A stretch of DNA of 64,000 bases from Streptomyces tauricus (GTDB lineage Bacteria > Actinomycetota > Actinomycetes > Streptomycetales > Streptomycetaceae). A model generated the notes under the pieces. It saw only the letters and a program-made list of their open reading frames with translations. It made no database searches and was not told the origin of the DNA. The position numbers and the translations under genes are program-made. The stretch is taken from contig NZ_BMVY01000019.1 of assembly GCF_014650955.1 (NCBI RefSeq), positions 1 through 64,000 of the forward strand, read 5' to 3'. Shown here piece after piece: positions 52,095 through 60,954 of the stretch (the stretch's first letter is position 1; each line of letters starts with the position of its first letter).

Positions 52095-52942
52095 TGTCCG
52101 CCACCTCCGCGGCGCTGCGCCGCAGGCGGGCCGCGACCGCCGGGTTCCACCTCGGCGCCGGCACCCTGGCCGTCCTGTGGCTGCTGCCGATCGCCCTGGT
52201 CCTGGTGACCAGCCTGCGCTCCTTCGACGACATCGCAGCGCACGGCCTGGGCAGTTGGCCGCACTCCTTCACCCTCTCCAACTTCGGCCAGGCCTGGAAC
52301 GACGGCGGCCAGCAGCGCGCCCTGATCAACAGCCTGCTGGTCACCGTGCCCGCCGTCCTGGTGACGCTCGCGCTGGCCGCCATGGCCGCGTTCGGGCTCA
52401 GCCGCTACGACCTGCCCTTCCGCCGCTCGCTGCTGCTGCTCATGCTCGGCGGCAACCTGCTCCCGCCGCAGATCCTGCTCATCCCCGTCTCCAAGCTGAG
52501 CGAACTGCTGGGCATCCACGACACCCTGCCCGCACTCGTCGGCGTACAGATCGGCTTCGGTGTCGGCTTCTACGTCTTCGTCCTGCACGGGTTCATGCGG
52601 TCGATCCCGCCGGAGATCCAGCAGGCGGCGGTCGTCGACGGCGCCGGGCCCTGGCAGATCTTCTGGCGGATCATCCTGCCGCTGACCCGCCCCGCCCTCG
52701 CGGCCCTCAGCGCACTGTCGTTCACCTGGATCTTCAACGACCTGCTGTGGGCGATCACCGTGCTGCGCAGCGACACCAAGATGCCGATCACCGCCGCCCT
52801 CATCGGACTCCAGGGGCAGTACGTGTCCATGTGGAACGTGATCGCCGCCGGTTCCGTCATCGCCGCGGCGCCCACCGTGATCGTGTTCCTGCGGTTCCAG
52901 CGGCACTTCGTGGCCGGCCTCAACCTGGGAGCGGTGAAGTGA
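52094..52942 (+). CDS. ABC sugar permease, MalG/UgpE type
   Basis: A 282-residue membrane protein with six predicted segments; the EAA loop reads IQQAAVVDGAGPWQIFWRIILPLTRPA. It overlaps the preceding permease by one base and the following GH36 gene by four. No ATPase gene is in the operon, so a shared ATPase such as MsiK elsewhere in the genome probably drives the importer, as known for many Streptomyces sugar systems. Confidence 0.93.
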   Translation: MSATSAALRRRRAATAGFHLGAGTLAVLWLLPIALVLVTSLRSFDDIAAHGLGSWPHSFTLSNFGQAWNDGGQQRALINSLLVTVPAVLVTLALAAMAAFGLSRYDLPFRRSLLLLMLGGNLLPPQILLIPVSKLSELLGIHDTLPALVGVQIGFGVGFYVFVLHGFMRSIPPEIQQAAVVDGAGPWQIFWRIILPLTRPALAALSALSFTWIFNDLLWAITVLRSDTKMPITAALIGLQGQYVSMWNVIAAGSVIAAAPTVIVFLRFQRHFVAGLNLGAVK

Positions 52943-55065
52943 CCACGCCTGGGCGCTGGACCCTGCGCGCCGAGAACAGCAGCTACACCGTGCGTCTGTC
53001 CCCGGACGGGCCGTGGGCCGAACTCGAAGCCTGGGGCCCGACCGGTGTCGAGGACGGCCCTTCCGCCCTCGACTGGTCCCGGCGCACCCACTTCATCACG
53101 CCGGCGGACGCGGCACCGGCCGAGTATCTGCCGTACGGGCTGCGGCCGTTCACCGGGAGCGAGCTGATCGCGGCCCGTCCCGGCGGGGAGCGGGGCACCT
53201 GGTGGGACTTCGACGGGGCGGAGGAGGGGGACGGCAGCCTGCGGCTCGCCTTCACCGACCCCGTCCTCGGCCTGCGTACGGTCCTGCGCTACGAGGTGGT
53301 GCCGGGCACGGACGTGATCCTGCGCTGGACCGAACTGACCGCCACCACCGGTGAACTGCGCCTGGAACGGCTCGACTCGGCCGCCGTGAACATCCCCGTC
53401 ACGGGCGCCGCCCGGCTCACGTATCTCACCGGACAGTGGTCGCAGGAGTTCCAGCGCACCCAACTCGACCTGGCGCGCGGCACGTTCACCATGGGCAGCC
53501 TCCAAGGCGTGCCCGGACACGCGTACGCCCCCTGGCTCGCCATACAGGACGGCGGGAGAGGGGGAGTTGGGGAAGCCGGGGGAGCCGGGGGAGCCGGGGA
53601 AGGTGGCCCGGCCTATGGCATCGCCCTCGAATGGTCCGGCAACTGGCACATCACCGCCGAGGCCGAACCGGGCGGTCTCGTGCGCGTCCGCGCCGGGCGG
53701 GTCCCGCACGAGGGCGCCGTGTCCCTGGCCCCCGGTGAGACCCTCACGACCCCGCGCCTGGCCTGTGCGTTCAGCCCGGACGGCCTCGACGGGCTCTCCC
53801 GGGTCTGGCACCGCTACGAACGCCGGCTCTCCGGCGAGCGGCTGCACCGGCCCCGCAAGGTCCTCTACAACTCCTGGGAGGCCACCGGCTTCGACGTCGA
53901 CGCGGCCGGGCAGCTGGAGCTGGCCACGCTGGCCGCCGAGATCGGCGCCGAACTGTTCGTCGTCGACGACGGCTGGTTCACCGGCCGCGGCGACGACACC
54001 GGGGGACTGGGCGACTGGTACCCGGACCCGGCCGCCTTCCCCCAGGGCTTCGGCCGGTTCGTGGACGACATCCGGGGGCTCGGCCTCGACTTCGGCCTGT
54101 GGGTGGAGCCCGAGGCCGTCAGCCCCGGCAGCCGCCTGTACGCCGAACACCCCGAGTGGGCCTACCGGATCGAGGGCCGCCCCGCCCGCCTGGTCCGCAA
54201 CCAGCTGCTCCTCGACCTCGGCCGCCCGGACGTCCAGGACTTCGTCATCGGCACACTCGACCGGCTGCTGACCACGTACGACATCGGCTATCTCAAGTGG
54301 GACATGAACCGGCCGCCCACCGAACGCGGCCGGCCCGATGCGGCGTACGACGTCCTGCTCGACCTGGACGCGGAGCACGTCGGCGGATATCTGCGCGTCC
54401 TGGACCATCTGCGGGCCACCCATCCCGACGTCACGATCGAGGGGTGCGCGGGCGGCGGCGGGCGCGTCGAGCACGCCACCATCGCCCGCACCGACGTGGT
54501 GTGGCCCAGCGACAACACCGCCCCGCTGGACCGGCTGTCCATCCAGTACGGCTTCCTGCACGCCCACGCCCCGCACGCCATGAGCTCATGGGTCACCGAC
54601 GCCCCCGGAGTCTTCGACCCCCGCCCCCGAAGCCTCGCCTTCCGGTTCGTCAACGCCCTGTGCGGAGTCCTCGGCATCGGTGCCGACCTGCGCGCCTGGA
54701 CACCGCAACAGCGGGCCGAGGCCGCCCGGTGGATCGCCCGCTACAAGGACGTACGCGAGGTCATCCACCACGGAGACGTGCACCTCCTCGGCACACCGGA
54801 GGACCCCTCCTTCGGTGTGCAGTACGACGATCCGCGGTCGGGGCGCACGGTCGTCGCGGCCCTCGGCACCGGGCGCCTCGACGGGGCCCCGCTGCTGCCC
54901 GGCCGCCCCGACCGGCTGAGACTGCGCGGCCTCGACCCACGGGCGCGCTACCGCGACGCCGGGTCGGACACCACGTACAGCGGAGCGCATCTGCTGCACT
55001 ACGGGCTGCCCTTCACCTGGAGCGACGGGCACGACGCCGAACTGGTGGTGCTGACACGGCGGTGA
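52939..55065 (+). CDS. GH36 alpha-galactosidase (cytoplasmic)
   Basis: A 708-residue enzyme starting at a GTG that overlaps the permease stop (GTGA). No signal peptide is present, so it acts on imported sugars. The nucleophile is Asp455 in YLKWDMNR and the acid/base Asp525 in WPSDNT, within the barrel; the N-terminal super-sandwich and FVVDDGWF strand are also present. It hydrolyses terminal alpha-galactosides. A short GGAGGAGG low-complexity loop is encoded at about 53550-53610. Together with the secreted GH27 enzyme it gives the region two alpha-galactosidase families in two compartments. Confidence 0.93.
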   Translation: MTTPGRWTLRAENSSYTVRLSPDGPWAELEAWGPTGVEDGPSALDWSRRTHFITPADAAPAEYLPYGLRPFTGSELIAARPGGERGTWWDFDGAEEGDGSLRLAFTDPVLGLRTVLRYEVVPGTDVILRWTELTATTGELRLERLDSAAVNIPVTGAARLTYLTGQWSQEFQRTQLDLARGTFTMGSLQGVPGHAYAPWLAIQDGGRGGVGEAGGAGGAGEGGPAYGIALEWSGNWHITAEAEPGGLVRVRAGRVPHEGAVSLAPGETLTTPRLACAFSPDGLDGLSRVWHRYERRLSGERLHRPRKVLYNSWEATGFDVDAAGQLELATLAAEIGAELFVVDDGWFTGRGDDTGGLGDWYPDPAAFPQGFGRFVDDIRGLGLDFGLWVEPEAVSPGSRLYAEHPEWAYRIEGRPARLVRNQLLLDLGRPDVQDFVIGTLDRLLTTYDIGYLKWDMNRPPTERGRPDAAYDVLLDLDAEHVGGYLRVLDHLRATHPDVTIEGCAGGGGRVEHATIARTDVVWPSDNTAPLDRLSIQYGFLHAHAPHAMSSWVTDAPGVFDPRPRSLAFRFVNALCGVLGIGADLRAWTPQQRAEAARWIARYKDVREVIHHGDVHLLGTPEDPSFGVQYDDPRSGRTVVAALGTGRLDGAPLLPGRPDRLRLRGLDPRARYRDAGSDTTYSGAHLLHYGLPFTWSDGHDAELVVLTRR

Positions 55066-55157
55066 CACCGGTCCGGCATATGTTCTCAGGACCTTCCCGG
55101 GACGGTCGGCCGACCGTCCACCGCACACGAAGAGCACCGAAGGAGTCGAACCCCACG

Positions 55158-55931
55158 ATGGAGCAGCCCGCACGACGGCACGGCGACCGCTTCACCGGCC
55201 GCACGGCCGTCGTCACCGGCGCGGCCTCCGGCATCGGAGCCGCCACGGCCGAACGCCTCGCCGAGGAGGGGGCCGCCGTGGTCCTCGCCGACCTCGCCGA
55301 GGACCGGGGCGAGACCGTCGCCGCGCGCATCACGAAGGCCGGCGGCCGAGCCCGGTTCGTACGGGCCGACGTCGCCGCGGAGGACGACTGGACCCGGATC
55401 GGGGCCGCCGCCCACGACTTCGGGCCCGTGGACGTCCTCGTCAGCAACGCCTACACCGTCGAGGTGGCGCCCGCCCACGAGATGTCCCTCGGCTCATGGC
55501 AGCGCCAGCTCGCCGTCAACACCACCGGCGCCTTCCTCGGCTTCCGGGCTCTCCTGCCCGACCTGCGAGAGCGCCGGGGGGCCGTGGTGCTGACCTCGTC
55601 CGTCCACGCGCACCGGGGCATCCCCGGCCATCCCGCGTACGCCGCCTCCAAGGGCGCCCTGCTGTCCCTGTGCGCGCAACTCGCCGTCGAGTACGGGCCC
55701 GAGGTGCGCGTCAACGCCGTGGTGCCCGGACCGATCCTGACCGCCGCCTGGGACAGGGTCACGCCCGAGGACCGGGAACGCAGCGTCGCCGAGACGGCGG
55801 CGCGCCGCTTCGGCACACCGCAGGAGGTGGCCGCGGCCATCGCCTTCCTCAGCGCCGCCGAAGCCTCCTACGTCACCGGGACGAGCCTGGTCGTGGACGG
55901 CGGCTGGAGCGTCGTCAAGGCCTCCGCATGA
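55158..55931 (+). CDS. SDR dehydrogenase, candidate galactose/aldose 1-dehydrogenase
   Basis: A 257-residue classical short-chain dehydrogenase: TGAASGIG cofactor loop, DVAAEDDW segment, SSV with the catalytic Ser, YAASK with Tyr and Lys. The usual NNAG is SNAY here, a variant worth noting. AAGGAG lies about 12 bases before the ATG. Standing between GH36 and galactonate dehydratase, it is a good candidate for oxidising galactose to galactonolactone, the first step of the De Ley-Doudoroff route. Specificity is inferred from context only. Confidence 0.82.
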   Translation: MEQPARRHGDRFTGRTAVVTGAASGIGAATAERLAEEGAAVVLADLAEDRGETVAARITKAGGRARFVRADVAAEDDWTRIGAAAHDFGPVDVLVSNAYTVEVAPAHEMSLGSWQRQLAVNTTGAFLGFRALLPDLRERRGAVVLTSSVHAHRGIPGHPAYAASKGALLSLCAQLAVEYGPEVRVNAVVPGPILTAAWDRVTPEDRERSVAETAARRFGTPQEVAAAIAFLSAAEASYVTGTSLVVDGGWSVVKASA

Positions 55932-55981
55932 CCACGCACACCTCCCGGTAGAGCCCCCTCACAGCAGAAAGGCTGTACGAC

Positions 55982-56767
55982 ATGACGCCCTATGCCCGCC
56001 GCGGCGTGCACGGCCAGACCGTGGAAGTCCTCGCCCGCCGCATCCTGGGCGGCGAGATCCCCGAGGGGGCCACGCTGGACCTGGTGGCGCTGCAGAGCGA
56101 GCTGGACGTGAGCCTCACCGCTCTGCGCGAGTCCCTCAAGGTGCTCGCCGCGAAGGGGATGGTCGACGCCCGCCAGAAACGCGGCACGTTCGTCCGCACC
56201 CGGGCCGAGTGGAACCTCCTCGACGTCGACGTCCTGCGCTGGCAGTTCGAGGGCGGCCGCACCTCCGAGGCCGACGAGGCGCTGCTGCGCAACCTCGCCG
56301 AGGTGCGCGCCATCATCGAGCCGGCCGCCGTGCGGCTGGCCGCAGGCCGGCGCACCGACGCGGACCTGGCCGCGCTCGACGGCGCGCTCGACGCGATGGG
56401 GGAGGGCGGGGGCGACGCCGCCCACGCCGTCGAGGCCGACCTCGCCTTCCACCGGGCCCTGCTGGCCGCCACCCACAACGAACTCCTCGAACGCATGGAG
56501 ATGGTCATCGAGTCGGGGCTCGCCCACCGCGACCGCATCGTGCACAGCTCCCCGCACAGCGAGGACCCGGTCCCGGCGCACCGGGCGGTCCTGGACGCCG
56601 TACGCGACCGGGACCCGCGGGCCGCCGAGACCGCGATGCGGGCCCTGCTCGACCAGGCGGGCCGCGATCTGGACCGCCTCGGCGGCGCCGACGGCACCGC
56701 GGATGACGCCGGTGACGGTCATGTGCCCGACGTGTCCGACGAGACGGAAGGCTCCCGCTCCCAGTGA
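55982..56767 (+). CDS. GntR-family (FadR/FCD) transcriptional regulator, DgoR-like
   Basis: A 261-residue regulator with a winged helix at ~15-75 (VALQSELDVSLTALRESLKVLAAKG) and an all-helical FCD ligand domain at ~95-230 carrying the metal-site residues in DLAFHRALLAATHN and the HRAVLDAV helix. It overlaps the galactonate dehydratase gene by four bases. Relatives beside dgo genes repress galactonate catabolism and release DNA on binding the sugar acid. It is the only regulator in the sugar block and might act at the inverted repeat in the ABC promoter; that link is untested. Confidence 0.9.
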   Translation: MTPYARRGVHGQTVEVLARRILGGEIPEGATLDLVALQSELDVSLTALRESLKVLAAKGMVDARQKRGTFVRTRAEWNLLDVDVLRWQFEGGRTSEADEALLRNLAEVRAIIEPAAVRLAAGRRTDADLAALDGALDAMGEGGGDAAHAVEADLAFHRALLAATHNELLERMEMVIESGLAHRDRIVHSSPHSEDPVPAHRAVLDAVRDRDPRAAETAMRALLDQAGRDLDRLGGADGTADDAGDGHVPDVSDETEGSRSQ

Positions 56768-57909
56768 AGATCACCCGTATCGAGACCTTCCTGGTCCCAC
56801 CCCGCTGGCTGTTCTGCCGCGTCGAGACCGACGACGGTGTCGTCGGCTGGGGCGAACCGGTCGTCGAGGGGCGGGCCGAGGTCGTGCGCGCCGCCGTCGA
56901 CGTGCTGGCCGAACACCTCGTCGGCCAGGACCCGTTGCGCATCCAGGACCACTGGCAGGTGCTGTCCAAGGGCGGCTTCTACCGCGGCGGCCCGGTCCTG
57001 TCCAGCGCCGTCGCGGGTCTCGACCAAGCCCTGTGGGACATCGCGGGGAAGACGTACGGCGCTCCTGTGCACGCCCTGCTGGGCGGGCCCGTGCGGGACC
57101 GCGTCCGGGTCTACGCCTGGGTCGGCGGCGACGAACCCGCCGAGCTGACCGAGCAGATAGCCGCGCAGGTCGAGGCGGGCTTCACCGCCGTGAAGATGAA
57201 CGCGGCCGGGGCCACCTCACCGATCCCCACCCCGGCCGAGACCGCCGCGATCGTGGGCCGGGTGGCCGCGGCCCGCGAGGCACTGGGCCCCGACCGTGAT
57301 GTCGCCGTCGACTTCCACGGCCGCTTCACGGCTGCGGGCGCCCGCCGCGTTCTGTCCGAACTCGCCCCCCTGCACCCGCTGTTCGTAGAGGAACCCGTCG
57401 TGCCCGAGCACGGCCACCTGCTGGCCGGCCTCGTCGCCGCGAGCCCGATCCCGCTCGCCACGGGTGAACGCCTCTACGGACGCGCGGACTTCCTGCCCGT
57501 CCTCACCGCGGGCATCGCGGTCGCCCAGCCCGACCTGTCCCACGCGGGCGGCATCTCGGAGGTGCACCGCATCGCCTCGCTCGCCGAGACCCACGGCGCG
57601 CAGCTCGCCCCGCACTGCCCGCTCGGTCCGATCGCCCTGGCGGCCAGCCTCCAGGTCGCCTTCGCCACCCCCAACTTCCTTATCCAGGAGCAGTGTCGGG
57701 GCATCCACTACAACAAGGACGCGGACCTGTTGTCGTACCTGGTGGACCCCGAGCCGTTCCGGTTCGTCGACGGACACGCCTCACGCGGCGATGCCCCCGG
57801 CCTGGGCGTCAGCGTCGACGAGGCCGCCGTACGGTCGGCCGACCGGTCGGGCCACGCCTGGCGCAACCCGGTGTGGCGCCACCCCGACGGTTCCTTCGCG
57901 GAGTGGTGA
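56764..57909 (+). CDS. dgoD: D-galactonate dehydratase-like enolase-superfamily enzyme
   Basis: A 381-residue mandelate racemase/muconate lactonizing enzyme relative starting at GTG with a GTGA overlap to the regulator. GGFYRGGPVLSSA and the metal-ligand series DFHGR, EEP and GER are characteristic of galactonate dehydratases, and HCPLGP carries the C-terminal catalytic His. It should dehydrate D-galactonate to 2-keto-3-deoxygalactonate. The aldolase and kinase of the same route lie two and three genes downstream. Confidence 0.9.
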   Translation: MKITRIETFLVPPRWLFCRVETDDGVVGWGEPVVEGRAEVVRAAVDVLAEHLVGQDPLRIQDHWQVLSKGGFYRGGPVLSSAVAGLDQALWDIAGKTYGAPVHALLGGPVRDRVRVYAWVGGDEPAELTEQIAAQVEAGFTAVKMNAAGATSPIPTPAETAAIVGRVAAAREALGPDRDVAVDFHGRFTAAGARRVLSELAPLHPLFVEEPVVPEHGHLLAGLVAASPIPLATGERLYGRADFLPVLTAGIAVAQPDLSHAGGISEVHRIASLAETHGAQLAPHCPLGPIALAASLQVAFATPNFLIQEQCRGIHYNKDADLLSYLVDPEPFRFVDGHASRGDAPGLGVSVDEAAVRSADRSGHAWRNPVWRHPDGSFAEW

Positions 57910-57911
57910 GC

Positions 57912-58787
57912 ATGCCGCTGGAGGTGGTCACCGACCCGGCGCACGGCGGCCGTTGGACCTCCCTGCGCACGACCGCAGGCCGGGAGTGGCTGTGGCACCG
58001 CGAAGCCCCCGAGCGGGAGGGGGTCTCACCGGGCGACGCCTTCGTGGACGCGGGCGGCCTGGAGGAATGCGTCCCCACGATCCGAGGCACCCCCGACCAC
58101 GGATCGGCCTGGCCCCGCCCCTGGACCCGGGTCCCGGACCAGGTCCCGGGTCCGGCCTTGGCCTCGGGCTCGGCCCCGGACCCGGAGCGGGCCGAGGACC
58201 AGTACGTCGTCCGCTGTGACCGCTTCACGCTCGGTCGTACGATCCGTCGCACCGGCGACGGCGTGGCGGCCGACTACGTGCTGACGGCCGACGTGGGGTT
58301 TCTGTTCGTGTGGGCCGCTCATGCCCTGCTCGATCTGTCCGACCGGGCCCGCCTGCGCATCCGCGACGGGACGCGGACCCGGCTCTTTCCCGAGGCGGCC
58401 CCGCTGTTGGCGCGGACGTGGCCCGCGGGCGCCGCGTGGGTGGAAGGGGACTGGCCCGCCCCCTGCGGACTGCGTCTGGACCGGTTCGGTCCAGACGACG
58501 GCACCGCGGTCGGCGCCGTCGTGGACGCCCCCGGCTGCTGTGTCCACGACGGCCAGGACCGGCTGTCGACGGCCCTGGAGGCCGACGGGCAGCCCACGTC
58601 CGTCGCCCTGTGGCGCAACCTCGGCGGCTTCCCCGCCGGGCGCCCCTACCGCAGCACGGGCGTGGAACCCATGCTCGGCCGCGTTTTCGACCTCGCCGAG
58701 GCGGGTCCCGGCGACGCCGCCCGGGTACCCGCGTCCGGCGAGGTGCGGTGGCGGCTGACGTTCAGCACGAACTGCCGCTGCGCCTGA
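57912..58787 (+). CDS. Aldose 1-epimerase-like protein (galactose-mutarotase fold), function uncertain
   Basis: A 291-residue soluble protein starting two bases after the dehydratase stop. The pattern GGRWTSLRTTAGREWLWHRE near the N-terminus and GLEECVPTIRG further on resemble the beta-strand turns of mutarotase-like proteins, but the classical His pair is not evident. A Pro/Asp-rich low-complexity stretch lies near residues 75-95. In this operon it could help open or hydrolyse galactose or galactonolactone, the one step of the route without another candidate. I do not assign a reaction. Confidence 0.65.
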   Translation: MPLEVVTDPAHGGRWTSLRTTAGREWLWHREAPEREGVSPGDAFVDAGGLEECVPTIRGTPDHGSAWPRPWTRVPDQVPGPALASGSAPDPERAEDQYVVRCDRFTLGRTIRRTGDGVAADYVLTADVGFLFVWAAHALLDLSDRARLRIRDGTRTRLFPEAAPLLARTWPAGAAWVEGDWPAPCGLRLDRFGPDDGTAVGAVVDAPGCCVHDGQDRLSTALEADGQPTSVALWRNLGGFPAGRPYRSTGVEPMLGRVFDLAEAGPGDAARVPASGEVRWRLTFSTNCRCA

Positions 58788-58813
58788 ACCGACCTGTCCC
58801 ACAAGGAGTACGC

Positions 58814-59500
58814 ATGGACCTGCTGGACCTTCGCGCGGCCCTCACCGCCCACCGCCTGGTCGCGATCGTGCGCGGCGACGACCCGGAAGCGGCGGTACGC
58901 ACCGTGCTGGCCCTGGCCGAGGAAGGGATCGAGCTGATCGAGGTGTCCCTCAGCGGCAAGGACGCCCTGTCGGTCATCGAACGGGCCCGCGAGGCGCTCG
59001 GCCCCGACCGCCCCCTCGGCGCCGGTACGGTCCTGACCGCCGCCGACGCCCACGCCGCCCGGCAGGCCGGCGCGGACTTCGCCGTCACCCCCGCGCTCGG
59101 GGACGGCGTCACCGCGGCACGCGAACTCGGACTGCCGGTCCTGGCAGGGGTGATGACCCCGACCGAGATCCTGGCCGCGCGGACCCTCGGCGCCGCCGCC
59201 CTGAAGATCTTCCCCGCCGCCCAGGCCGGCGGCCCCGGCTACCTCAAGGCCCTGCGCGGCCCGTTTCCGGACGAGCTGTTCGTGCCGGTGGGCGGCGTCG
59301 ACGGGGCCGCCGCCCGGGCGTATCTGGCGGCCGGGGCGACCGCCGTCGGCGTCGGCTCACCGCTGATCGGGGACGCGGCCGACGGCGGCAGCCTGACCGC
59401 GCTGCGGGACCGCGCGCGGGCGTTCCTCGCCGTGGCGAACGAGGACACCGTCACCGTCGATGCCGCCGTCGCCTCCGTGGCGCAGGAAGACGCGTCATGA
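58814..59500 (+). CDS. dgoA: 2-dehydro-3-deoxy-phosphogluconate/galactonate aldolase
   Basis: A 228-residue class I aldolase of the KDPG family: IEVSLSG with the catalytic Glu, GAGTVLT, FAVTPALG, GVMTPTEI and the Schiff-base Lys131 in LKIFPAA. GGAG sits ahead of the ATG. It cleaves the 6-phospho sugar acid to pyruvate and glyceraldehyde 3-phosphate. Operon position after galactonate dehydratase points to the galactonate epimer; these enzymes often accept both. The stop overlaps the next start (ATGA). Confidence 0.92.
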   Translation: MDLLDLRAALTAHRLVAIVRGDDPEAAVRTVLALAEEGIELIEVSLSGKDALSVIERAREALGPDRPLGAGTVLTAADAHAARQAGADFAVTPALGDGVTAARELGLPVLAGVMTPTEILAARTLGAAALKIFPAAQAGGPGYLKALRGPFPDELFVPVGGVDGAAARAYLAAGATAVGVGSPLIGDAADGGSLTALRDRARAFLAVANEDTVTVDAAVASVAQEDAS

Positions 59501-60606
59501 CCGACGCCGTATCGCGGACGGCGTCGCAAGCCGCGAACGCCGGCCACCCCGCACCCGAGGCAGAGGCAGGGGGAGAGGGAGAGGGAGAGGAAGAGGCAGA
59601 GTGCATGAACAGCGCGTCCGCGCCCCGCGCCGCCTGGCGGCCCCGCGAAGGACCGGTGGTCTGCGTCGGGGAGACCATGGCCGCGCTCGCCCCCGCCCCG
59701 GCCGAGTCCCTGGAGAGCGCCGAGGACCTGCGGGTGTCGGTGGCCGGGGCCGAGTCGAACGTGGCGATGTATCTGGCCGACCTCGGCATCCCCGTCTCCT
59801 GGCTCTCGGCGCTGGGCGACGACGCGTTGGGCCGGCGGGTGCGCGCCACGGTCGGTGCGGCCGGTGTCGACGTCGGCGGAGTGCGGCACGACCCGGACCG
59901 GCCCACGGGCCTGCTCGTGAAGGAGCCCGCCGCCGCCCGTACCCGCGTCCACTACTACCGAGGAGGCTCGGCGGCCTCGGCCCTGGGCCCCGAGGTGCTG
60001 AAGGACGACAGGCTGCGGTCCGCCTCCGTCGTCCACCTCACCGGGATCACCCCGGCCCTGTCCCCGTCCTGCCGGAGCCTGGTGGAGGAGGCGCTCGCCA
60101 CCCCGCCCGACGAACGCCCGTACGCCATCAGCTTCGACGTCAACCACCGCCCGGCGCTGTGGCCGCCCGGCACGGCCGCCCCCGCACTGCGCGACCTGGC
60201 CGACCGCGCCGACATCACCTTCGTCGGGCTCGACGAGGCACAGGACCTCTGGGACGCCGACCTCGAACCGGACGGCGTACGGGCGCTGTTGCCGCATCCT
60301 CGTCTCCTCGTCGTCAAGGACGGCGGCCGGACAGTCACCGTCTTCGGGGAGGACGGCTCCTGGACCGTGCCCGCCCTGCGTACGGATGTGGTGGAGCCGG
60401 TGGGCGCGGGAGACGCCTTCGCCGCCGGGTTTCTGACCGGTCTGCTGCGGGGCGCCGGCCTGGAGCGCGCCCTGCGGCTCGGACACATCACGGCCGGCTC
60501 GGCACTCCAAGTGACCGGCGATCACGGCCCGTTGCCCGACCGTGTGAAGATCGAGGAACTTCTCGACCTGTCCGCGCACGACTGGGCCCGGGTGAACCGC
60601 GCGTGA
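59497..60606 (+). CDS. PfkB-family 2-keto-3-deoxy sugar-acid kinase
   Basis: A 369-residue ribokinase-type kinase: VCVGETMAAL and the substrate-binding GAESNVAMYLADLG at the start, and the catalytic GAGDAFAAGF near the end, with PVGAGD anion hole. It should phosphorylate 2-keto-3-deoxygalactonate (or gluconate) for the aldolase with which it overlaps by four bases. The first ~45 residues are a non-conserved extension with a Gly/Glu run (repeated GGGAGA units); translation may instead begin at the ATG near 59605. Confidence 0.9.
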   Translation: MTDAVSRTASQAANAGHPAPEAEAGGEGEGEEEAECMNSASAPRAAWRPREGPVVCVGETMAALAPAPAESLESAEDLRVSVAGAESNVAMYLADLGIPVSWLSALGDDALGRRVRATVGAAGVDVGGVRHDPDRPTGLLVKEPAAARTRVHYYRGGSAASALGPEVLKDDRLRSASVVHLTGITPALSPSCRSLVEEALATPPDERPYAISFDVNHRPALWPPGTAAPALRDLADRADITFVGLDEAQDLWDADLEPDGVRALLPHPRLLVVKDGGRTVTVFGEDGSWTVPALRTDVVEPVGAGDAFAAGFLTGLLRGAGLERALRLGHITAGSALQVTGDHGPLPDRVKIEELLDLSAHDWARVNRA

Positions 60607-60635
60607 CGGACCGGTCGCGGTGAGGTGGTCAAAGG

Positions 60636-60668
60636 CCGAAGGTCACCTTCGGGTACGACGAAGGTCAC
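60636..60668. promoter_or_regulatory. GAAGGTCAC direct repeat with internal palindrome upstream of the riboswitch
   Basis: CGAAGGTCAC occurs at 60637-60646 and 60659-60668, 22 bases (two helical turns) apart. The first copy is part of a perfect palindrome CCGAAGGT-C-ACCTTCGG (60636-60652). It lies after the kinase stop, upstream of the riboswitch; it could be an operator for the NlpC/P60 transcript or a terminator of the sugar operon. Confidence 0.45.
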
Positions 60669-60782
60669 AATTACATATCGGACACTTCGCACTTCAATCT
60701 TCACGCGAGACACACAAGTTGGCTAAGTTGACGGCTGGGCCGTACGACTCCCTCCGGTGAACCTCGCCGGGTCGCGCGGTCT

Positions 60783-60932
60783 CCGCCGAATCCGACAGGC
60801 CCTCGTGGCGGCCGGAGCCGGAGGTCCAGTCGACTTGCAGGGTGAATCGGCCCAACTGTCCAGCGGACAGAGGTCGTAGGGCATGCCTTTCGGAGCAGTC
60901 CGCCCGAACCCCACAGCCGACCCGGCAGGCGG
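60783..60932 (+). promoter_or_regulatory. c-di-AMP riboswitch (ydaO/yuaA class)
   Basis: Core blocks of the class appear in the correct order: CCGCCGAATCCGACAGG (60783 on), GAGGTCCAG, GGGTGAATC, GTAGGGC and CCCGAACCCCACAGCC. The closing P1 stem can form between CCGCC (60783-60787) and GGCGG (60928-60932). In Streptomyces this riboswitch controls cell-wall hydrolase genes, and an NlpC/P60 gene follows immediately. A purine-rich ribosome site, GGAAGGAG, lies just outside the aptamer at 60938-60945. Confidence 0.85.
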
Positions 60933-60954
60933 TGCACGGAAGGAGTCGTCTCCC

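Noticed and set aside
60883..60954. ATG at 60883 as the NlpC/P60 start
   Set aside because: It lies within the c-di-AMP aptamer between conserved blocks and has no separate ribosome site.
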